Source: Diphasiastrum complanatum
Taxonomy: Eukaryota; Streptophyta; Lycopodiopsida; Lycopodiales; Lycopodiaceae
NCBI GenBank assembly: GCA_029204225.1
Contig: CM055101.1
Location: 46,733,906 to 46,797,905 of the forward strand
Length of the DNA: 64,000 bases
Direction of reading: 5' to 3'
Shown: positions 56,691-64,000 of the stretch, one piece after another
Numbering within the stretch: position 1 is the stretch's first letter
How the letters are laid out: every line of letters starts with the position of its first letter
The notes under the pieces: generated by a model
Databases searched by the model: none
Seen by the model: only the letters and a program-made list of their open reading frames with translations
What the model was told of the DNA's origin: nothing
Program-made: the position numbers and the translations under genes

Positions 56691-58385
56691 GAATTGGTCG
56701 GAATCAGTTGACACATGCCGGAATGTCGAACAAAAGGTGGCCTTAGGTTTGGGTGGCAACGTTGAGGCGAACTTGCACAAACAATCTAGGCCTTGAACGG
56801 TTACTTAAGAATAGAAAAAATGGCCATCAAAGTCATGGGCTTGTAGGGCCAAGAATTGGTCAGAATCAATTGACACATGTTGGAACGTCGGACATAAGGT
56901 GGCTACAGGTTGGTGTGTTTGATACCTACCCAATGGACTCTATACTAAATTCCGACTTCGTTTTCCCGAAAACACACTTTGTGTCGAAAATGACACTATT
57001 AGGGCATGTTAGATGGAGTAGTTTTTCAACTTCGAGAATATTGATCCAGTATCGCCGAATAGAGTCAATTTTTCAATGTTTCGTTCAGTGGACATTGTCG
57101 GGACGAACTTGTTGGAATTATCCATGCCTTGAGTAATTATGTACGAACAGAGAAACGGCCATGCAAATTCCAGACCCAAAAACGGTTTATGGAAAATTAG
57201 CTTTTTGGACCGAGAATTGGTCGGAATTAGTTGGTACATGCCAAAACGTTTGCCACAGGTTCTTGTGTCCGATACGAACTCAATGGATCGTATGCTGCAC
57301 AATTCTGGCTTCGTTTTCTTGAAAAGAATGTTCGTGCCGGAAAGGACGCTATTAGGGCAAAGAAAATGGCCTAGTTTTCTAGGTTTTCGAATAATGGTCC
57401 AGTATCGATAAACGAGTCAATTTTCTTAGCTGTTTGTTTTAATCAATAAGCAACAGCGAGGCAAACCTACATAAACAATCTAGGCATTGGATGACTCATC
57501 ACCAATAGAGTTTCGACAATGTAAATTCCAAACCCAAGAATGGCTTTGGGAAAAATAGGCCTTTCAAACCATAAATTGGTCGAAATCAGTTGATACATGT
57601 CGAAACATCAAACGGAAGGTGGCCACGGGTTCATCTGTCCGATACAAACCCATGGGACCCTTTGCTGCTCAGTCCCGACTTCGTTTGTCGAAAATGACAC
57701 TATCAGGGCATAGGAAATGGACTAGCTTTCGACCTTCACAAATACCGGTCCAATCTTGCTGAACAGATTGGGTTTTTTCAGGCGTTTGTTTCGGCCAGTG
57801 AGCAACGTCGAGGTGAACCTGCATAAGCAACTAGTTGGACCAAAAATTGGTCGAAATCAATTGATACATGTCAGAACGTTGAACAAAAGGTGGCCACAGG
57901 TTTGTGTGTCTGATGCAAACCCAAGGGACCCTCTGCTACTCAATTCCGCCTCGTTTGTCCAGAAACACCCTTTTAGCCGAAAAATATTCTATTATAGCAT
58001 ATGAAATGGACTACTTTTTCACCTTCCCAAGTATTGGTCTAGTAAGCCTAACAGAGATGGTTGTCCTAGTCGTTTGCTTCGTCTAGTGGGCAACGTCGAG
58101 GCCAAATCGCAGAAAGTATTTAGACCTTGAAAGGTTATGTATGGACAGAGGAACATCTATGAAACCCAATAAGGACTTTTGGAAAACTAGGCGTGTCAAA
58201 CCAAGAATTGGTCGGATTCAGTTGATACATGCCAAAACGTTGGACGGAAAGTGGCCACAGGCTCGTGTGTCCGATACAAATTCAAGGGACCCTTTGTTGC
58301 TCAAATCCGGCTTCATTTGGTCGGAAACACGCTTTATGCAAGAAACGACACTATTAGGGCATAGGCAATGGACTAGTATTCCAAA
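56691..58385. repeat. Satellite array, ~360-bp units, diverged
   Basis: The word GAATTGGTCGGAATCAGTTG, with variants, starts at 56691, 56853, 57213, 57573, 57844 and 58205. Spacings are 162, 360, 360, 271 and 361 bp, i.e. full units plus two shortened ones. Other phase-locked words include GTGGCCACAGGTT, GACACTATTAGGGCAT and GCAACGTCGAGG. Short ORFs inside are not genes. Confidence 0.92.
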
Positions 58386-58387
58386 TC

Positions 58388-58570
58388 CAATAACTAGAAG
58401 TGCGTAGTAGATTCAACAAGATTGGTCATGCACATAAAAGAATAATCTTGCTATGAACATGTACATAAACTTACTTCTGTGTTTGCTAGCTTCTTCCCCA
58501 ATCTGGATATGAGAATCTCGTAACTCAATTAAGTCAACAAGAGTCCTATTTTTGAAAAGTAAATAATATA
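58388..58570 (-). repeat. LARD internal fragment
   Basis: It matches LARD1 14010-14200 in the same orientation: AGTAGATTCA...CAAGATT...TCATGCACATA, AGAATAATCT, TACATAAAC, then ...CTCGTAACTCA and GTAAATAATATA. It begins right where the satellite ends. It is a third LARD-derived segment. Confidence 0.75.
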
Positions 58571-60689
58571 ACTTCAAAATGGAGAGATATATTGATTCTC
58601 ATGAGTTTTTCAGACTAATTTGTGCTTCGAACATTAGATTGTTTGTGGGATGTCATAAAGCAATCGAATCATATACTTTAAATGGTTGTTTCATAGTGTG
58701 ACAAAATAATCTATACACATGTTGACTCGGAATAAATTTCTCAATGCCATAAACAATAACCTTTGCATGTTTATAAAAGATTTGACATAAAGTGTAGTAT
58801 ATATAGTGTGATGTATTATGATTTATCAACTACAAACTATCGTATAGAAACTCATAAGTTTGATTGTGTGTTTCTTGATTGTTCATGATTGTTGGATCTA
58901 AGTTATTCAAATGTAACTCATGTGAAAAATATAACACTTTACCTTTTTACATCATATTGATCTGATGTCATATTTGATAGTTATAGGGATTTAGAATTAA
59001 ACACATACTTTGAAGGCAATCTCCCATTTTAAATGTATAAAGATTTAGTTCAAGCCTATTTGGGTGTTTTATCTTAAAACTAACGATAATGAATTGAAGG
59101 TCCTTCAAACCCAAACAAAAAAACAAAGCATGACAGATTGACAGTTTATCCCATGCCTTCAAATACGGTCTTAGATTTGAAGGAGTCTACAAAGGCTAAG
59201 GGTAGATGTTTATCCATGTCTCAAACACATTTTGTTTTTTTGTTTTGTGACACCTGATCTAGGCACCTTATTTATCCATGTCACATATCCATATCTACGG
59301 AGCTATATCATAGCCGTTATGCATTAAGGCATGTACTTCTTTGATTGTTAATCAAAGGGACTATGCCACTTGTTAGCATATCAAGAGCTCACTATAAGAA
59401 ATAGAAGATCACTATGATTTGTTGTGTGTTTGTATATGCTTGCAATTGTTGTCGTAACTAAAACGTCTCATACCAACACTGACAATCCTGGTATGCAACA
59501 AATTCACTGAAACGCTCCTAAAAGTAACAAGAAAGCATCTAACCTCATAGAGCTACATGTGAGCAAGGAAGCCTCTTCACAGCTGATCAATGAAGCCTCA
59601 TCGGGGACGTTGTTCCAGTCAAAACATGTTTACTCAGTCCTCCCAGCTCAGTAGCAAAGCATGGATCCTTAATCATAGCATTTCCCAGCTGAGCAATGAA
59701 CCTAGCCTCTTTACGATCTTCTCTTTACGGTATTGAGCAGCGAAACTGAGCAGCGAACCCTCTTCTCCACGCTCTCCTTCATAGATGGCCAGCGAAGCCC
59801 TCTTCCCATCAACGCTGCCTCCTCGTGCCACAGGACGGATTTCAAAAAAAATTCAAACTTGGGTACACTTGAAACTCAATGTTAACATTTTTTTATATTG
59901 AGGCCTTTTGATGAGTCTAAGCTAAATGGCATCCCTAGGATTTACATGTCCACCAACCTTAGGAGATCACAAGTGGAATCCCTTTTCACAAGGCAGCTAC
60001 CTTAATTCAGGTGAATTTTTTGGGCATTGATTTCACTAAATTTTTCTCTGATGCCCATCCATCACTACTTTCAAAGACATCTCGAAGCATTGCTACTTAC
60101 AGGCAACATCGACGGTACACAACAATGGACGGAAGCAACCCCTGCAATTCGGAGCCACCAAACCTTGCAACTACCCGGATCTAAACCCCGATAAGCGTGT
60201 GAACGAAGTTGTAATAGTCCATCCTTTGGTGCCTAGAGTTAAGGCCAAACGTAGAGGTTACTGAAAACTAGAGAAGGTTTTCAATCATCTGAAGGTTTGG
60301 TACGTAACATTGGAATATCGGTAATTTAGTCTGGAAAGACTTGCGCCTTAACCTCATATCAATGACACTTCGAGCAAATTGCAACATAGCCAAAGCCTTC
60401 CATTCCTATTATGACTCACCAATCCCTCAACGTCATTCTAGTTAAAATAGCAATAATTGACTTATACAGTGCTTTCTTATTTCGACGACACCACGTGTGT
60501 TTAGTTCTAGAGTTATCGGGCCATCTTTCTTTTACAAGCCCTTTGAGTGTTTTTAAGCAACTTATCTTTGTACTTACAAGTTAGTTGAATATACAGTTTG
60601 AGGAGAGCAATTCTGTGTTCTTGTTGCACTTGACGTTGTGCTATGGTGATTGATCCGGTCGGGTGTTTAAACTGTGTTCTTTCTTAAAT
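58571..60689. other. Non-coding interval, includes the 5' LTR of copia E
   Basis: At 59580-59800 there are short imperfect repeats of AGCTGAGCAATGAA and GAGCAGCGAA with CCTCTT. The last few hundred bp before 60690 must contain the LTR of copia E, because the primer site follows. I cannot place its start without the other LTR. Confidence 0.45.
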
Positions 60690-60701
60690 TGGTATCAGAG
60701 C
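60690..60701 (+). other. Primer-binding site of copia E
   Basis: TGGTATCAGAGC, an exact match to the tRNA-iMet type. Confidence 0.92.
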
Positions 60702-61958
60702 CCTTGGTGACTTGAATCACCGGACAAGAACAGAGAGCTGCAAATTCACAACGGTTTGTTGGCTAGGAAACACAAAACCGAGTCTGTGGAGATTCGTGGA
60801 ACAGCTCAAAACTGTAAAAAGGATTTAGAGACAGGGAATTGTCGGTTGAATCAGAAAGCAAGCAAAGTTTGAAGCTGAAAAATTCTTCTAGAGGGTTGCT
60901 TGGCGTTTGTGATTGGTTTGAATCCAATCGAACATCGTTTGAAGAGCGGTTTGGAGCAGAAGATTGCATGCAGTAGGGCGACCTCAGCCAGATAGGAGCT
61001 GCAAGTGAAAGCTCAGGGAAAGCTTGAGTAAAGCCCAATATATCCTTCTCTTCAAAGTTGCTAGGATTTCAAAGTGCAAAATCTGGGATATCTCCTTGTA
61101 GGAGGCCATTTTCAGAGTTGTAAGTTGCTGAGAATGGGCGCCCTGGTAGTGCGATTCAGCAGTAGGAAGGTCGCGACTGGCCGTGGAGGAAGAAAGCAGC
61201 CAGATCGATCCACAGGGAGCAGCCATAGCCTGTGAAGAGAGAGAAGAGTCCATCGTAGAGAGAGAGAAGAGGAGGAGAGGTCGCGGGAGTTCTCGTGCGC
61301 CCAATTCAATTAGTCTGTTAGTGGCCCGAATGTTTGGTGCTTTGAAGGCCCTTGATCAACGCACAAAAGCGTGGAAAGCCGTCCGATCTCGAATCACACA
61401 GATCGACGATGGTTATTACACAACAGGTGGGTCATTGGATCTAAAAGATCCGTTGGATTGATGTGAAAAATTCTGAAGGGGTCTGAAGTGCAAAGTGCAT
61501 TGCAACTTCATTAAAAATCTTCAAACTGAAAAAACTGTTGGGTCCCAAGTTTTTGAAGGGTGAAGTTTCTTCACATTGAAGAAACAGTTCAAAAACCCAA
61601 ATTGCCCTTATCTTCACCTCCTTTAGCCTATTTTGGCCAAACGAAAGACTATAGCCTCCAAACGAAGGGCACCCTGACTGTACCTACAAGTACGGTACAC
61701 CAAAACATAGTCATTGTCGTGGAGAAAGTGTTCAAAGCATGCCAGAAGTGATTTCACCATTTCACTGGGCAGGAAGCTGGGAGTTGGTGACGAGAAGCAT
61801 TTCGGAAAACGACGCCAATTTGACTTTCAATTTGGCGAAAGAACGGCGGGTGGCCTGGTAAGCTAAAAATTGCAGGTCATTATTATTGATTTCTGACATC
61901 ACGGTTGGCTCCAGCATACACTTTATAGCCTACAGGTGAAGTTTCAAGTAGTTTGGAG
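60702..61958 (+). other. Leader of copia E
   Basis: A long untranslated leader. Open stretches such as 61183-61461 are GA-rich and lack any domain, and I do not call them genes. Confidence 0.55.
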
Positions 61959-62760
61959 ATGGCAAACATCAATGAGGCAATTTTGGGCGATGCAAGCAAA
62001 CTTGATGGGGCTTCTAACTACAACATCTGGAAATTCAAAATGAAGAGCATTTTGATGGAGAAAGAGTTGTTGGAGATCGTGGCAGGTATTGAAGTCCGGC
62101 CAAATACCACTCCAGGTGACATAAGGGCCTTTGATAAAAAGGCGCAGAGAGCATTGTCCTTGATCAATCTTTCAGTGAAAGACAATGTGATCACTCATAT
62201 AACTGATGCCACGACGGCTAGGGGAGCTTGGGAAGCTCTTAGAATGCAATTTCAAACTTGCAATCCAGCTCGAGCCATGTTCTAGAAGTCGAGATTGAAC
62301 ACAATAAGGATGAAAGAAAGTGAATCAGTGGGATCTTTCTTAACCAGGATAAAGGAGCTGAGAGATCAACTTGTGGCGATTGGAGAACCAATCAGAGATA
62401 TTGAATTGGTACATACCACAATGAGCGGTGTCTTGGAAGGGCTACAGATGTTTGTGAGCGGCATTGCTTCGAGGGAGAGGTTGCCTACTTTTGAAGACTT
62501 CCACGGAATCATGTTGCAAAAAGAGCAGCGTCGCGAAGTGGTGAAGTCAAGGCAAACCCCACAGGAGGATCAAGCCTTGCTTGCTAGAGGCAAGCAGAAA
62601 GGATGGAAAAGGATTCCTAAGAAATCCAAGGATGATGATGACGAGGGAGAGTCGTCGTAAAAAGGGAAAAAGAAGAAGAAAGGCAAATGTTACTATTGCC
62701 ACAAACCGAGTCATTGGGCACGTGAGTGTTATAAGAAGAAAGCGGACATAAAGGCGGAAA
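61959..62760 (+). pseudogene. gag: Copia gag, element E
   Basis: Start ATG at 61959 (MANINEAILGDASKLDGASN), with N-Y-N-I-W-K-F-K-M as the expected gag motif. TAG at 62283-62285 and TAA at 62658-62660 interrupt an otherwise single frame. The helical region reads E-S-V-G-S-F-L-T-R-I-K-E-L-R-D-Q-L. A basic stretch leads to a perfect zinc knuckle C-Y-Y-C-H-K-P-S-H-W-A-R-E-C at about 62688-62729. Aside from the two stops it looks complete, at about 265 residues. Confidence 0.9.
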
Positions 62761-63210
62761 AAGTGACTCAACAAGGAAACATTGCCGAAGATGATGGAGA
62801 AGATGACGAGACAAGTGTCTTCTCATTGACATTGGCATTCCAAGTTGATGATGGTGCCAGATGGTTCATAGATTCAGGCGCCACAAGGCATATGACCGAG
62901 AAACGTGATTGGTTTAAAAAATTCTCACCAATCCATGATGGGGATAAAGGTCACTCAAGTCAATGGAGAGGAATGCCAGATACAGGGTGTGGGCAATGTA
63001 CCTATGTAGTTTCCTGATGGCAAAATTAAGAACATTCCTAATGTACTTTATGTTCCTGGACTCAAAAAGAGTTTGCTTTCTGTTGGTGTAATGGCAAATC
63101 AACATCTTAAAGTTGAATTTGTCAAGGATGGATGCCTTATGAAGGATATGAACCACAACCACAAAGTGGTGGCGAAGGGTTATAGAGATAGTAACTGTGG
63201 CCTTTATAAA
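62761..63210 (+). pseudogene. pro: Copia protease, element E
   Basis: In frame with gag: W-F-I-D-S-G-A-T-R-H-M-T near 62860-62896, with the catalytic Asp intact. A frameshift near 62945 moves reading to the frame with G-E-E-C-Q, then N-V-L-Y-V-P-G-L-K-K-S-L-L-S-V-G. A second loss of frame lies near 63010. Confidence 0.85.
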
Positions 63211-63894
63211 TTGGATGCGGCAAAACCAGGTGAATATGGTTTGGCTATCTCAACAGCATCTCAATCCGAGTTGTGGCACAGAAGACTTGGTCATTTGAAC
63301 TATGGGAGCTTGAGATTGATGGCGAAACTGAAGATGGTAATAGGGTTACCGGCATTGCAGGATGATCATCATGCAATATGTGAAGGATGCATCATGGGAA
63401 AGCATCACAGGGAGACATTCAAGAAAGGTGGAGCTGCAAGGGCTAAGAAACCGTTGGAACTCATTCACAGCGACCTGTGCGGCCCAATGAAGACCATGTC
63501 ATTGGGGAAAGCATATCATTTTATGACTTTCATAGATGATTACTCTAGGAGGACATGAATTTATTTCTTGAAGAAGAAATCTGACGCTTTTGCTCGCTTC
63601 AAGAAGTTCAAGACTTTGGTAGAGAACCAACTGGATGCACGCATCAAAGTGCTAAGATCTAATAGAGGGGGCGAATACAAATCTGATGATTTTGAAGACT
63701 TTTGCAAAGAACACGGCATTAAAAGACAATTCACACAATTACACACGCCGCATAGTAATGGTGTAGAGGAAAGAACAAAAGCTTATAGGTGTTTTGATCC
63801 TGTAATGAATAAGATTCACATTAGCAAAGATGTGATCTTTGATGAAACGCATAGGTATGAAGATGAAGACCATGCAAGTGGTGAAAGCAGATGA
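63211..63894 (+). pseudogene. int: Copia pre-integrase and integrase, element E
   Basis: L-W-H-R-R-L-G-H-L-N and C-E-G-C-I-M-G-K form the HHCC zinc region. The core begins H-S-D-L-C-G-P (first Asp present) and F-I-D-D-Y-S-R-R-T, then TGA at 63556-63558 replaces Trp. The second catalytic region reads R-S-N-R-G-G-E-Y, with AAT (Asn) at 63661-63663 where Asp is required. N-G-V-E-E-R supplies the Glu. At about 63778 the sequence jumps to A-Y-R-C-F-D-P-V-M-N-K-I-H-I-S-K-D-V-I-F-D-E from the integrase C-terminal region, so ~150 codons are deleted. Confidence 0.9.
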
Positions 63895-64000
63895 AGAAGA
63901 TGCTCCACAAAATGATGCACGTGAAGACGAGAATCGAGAGGGCGAGTATGAAAGAACACCACCTATTCAAGAGCCTAGGGGGAGGTACTTGCCAATAGGA
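63895..64000 (+). pseudogene. Start of the integrase-RT linker, element E
   Basis: Acidic, frame-disrupted sequence (GAAGATGCTCC..., P-I-Q-E-P-R-G-R-Y-L-P-like reading) of the kind found between copia integrase and RT. It runs off the window. Confidence 0.45.

Larger units (their letters stand above)
60690..64000 (+). mobile_element. Ty1/copia element E, 3' end outside window
   Basis: Primer site, 1.26-kb leader, gag, protease, pre-integrase and integrase lie in order on plus. This is the best preserved copia here: gag to protease is one frame with two stops, and pre-integrase to integrase is one frame with one stop. A deletion inside integrase near 63778 removes the rest of the catalytic domain. 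RT and the 3' LTR are beyond the window edge. Confidence 0.88.

Noticed and set aside
56753-58407. ORFs of 60-127 codons in the satellite
   Set aside because: They occur in different frames of repeated units and are not conserved as proteins between units.
61183-61461. 92-codon ORF in the copia E leader
   Set aside because: GA-rich composition, no domain, and it sits between primer site and gag where no gene is expected.

Overview
The window is nuclear DNA from a land plant with a large, repeat-rich, AT-rich genome. The evidence is dense Ty1/copia polyprotein debris (gag of the UBN2/DUF4219 type, zinc knuckles, D-S-G proteases, RVT_2 reverse transcriptase, RNase H), tRNA-iMet primer sites, a Ty3 chromodomain remnant, long non-coding LTR elements, an intron-bearing DNA transposon, a ~360-bp satellite and CT/CA microsatellites. 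I cannot name the species. I found no conventional host gene, no tRNA or rRNA gene, no CRISPR array and nothing prokaryotic or organellar. Essentially every coding segment is a decayed mobile-element gene.

Layout. 1-7242: copia element 1 (gag-protease plus RT scraps) with a 702-bp LTR at 2638-3339; copia element 2 (gag fused by deletion to RNase H); then a minus-strand, internally deleted copia element with both LTRs (4575-7242). 7700-9804: copia element A (LTR, primer site, gag, dead protease, pre-integrase). 9805-11879 is a 2.07-kb block that appears inverted. It carries element A's integrase fragment and 3' LTR end, and the displaced LTR tip and target-site duplication of the next element. 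11880-18212: LARD1, a non-coding LTR element on the minus strand (5.3 kb internal, no long ORF). 21662-50358: the two LTRs of a related element, LARD2, about 28 kb apart, with other elements apparently nested between them: copia C (27541-29800), a 373-bp MITE (29815-30187), a 4.07-kb TIR transposon with two convergent genes (30892-34964), a GC-rich minisatellite (37470-37926), copia D (39500-42340) and mosaic copia F (42388-44590). 50359-54870: pieces of copia pre-integrase, minus-strand copia RT, a Ty3 chromodomain tail, an LTR in the opposite orientation and a CT/CA composite array. 55150-55740: an unrecognised minus-strand pseudogene. 56691-58385: ~360-bp satellite, abutting a third LARD fragment. 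60690-64000: copia E, the best preserved gag-protease-integrase, cut off by the window end.

How the parts relate. The copia copies keep gag and often RNase H but have lost integrase or RT cores by deletion, and each has its own lesions (zinc-knuckle, protease and integrase residues), so they look like old, independently decayed insertions. LARD1, LARD2 and the Ty3 chromodomain remnant share almost the same polypurine tract, which suggests that the non-coding LARDs descend from a Ty3/gypsy lineage. The MITE shares about 120 bp of terminal sequence, with matched motif spacing, with the TIR transposon 0.7 kb away.

The most notable observations are (1) the TIR transposon with an unrecognised transposase-like gene and a small spliced second gene, plus its MITE relative, and (2) the micro-inversion, diagnosed by a split LTR whose ACAAG target-site duplication is restored when the block is flipped back.
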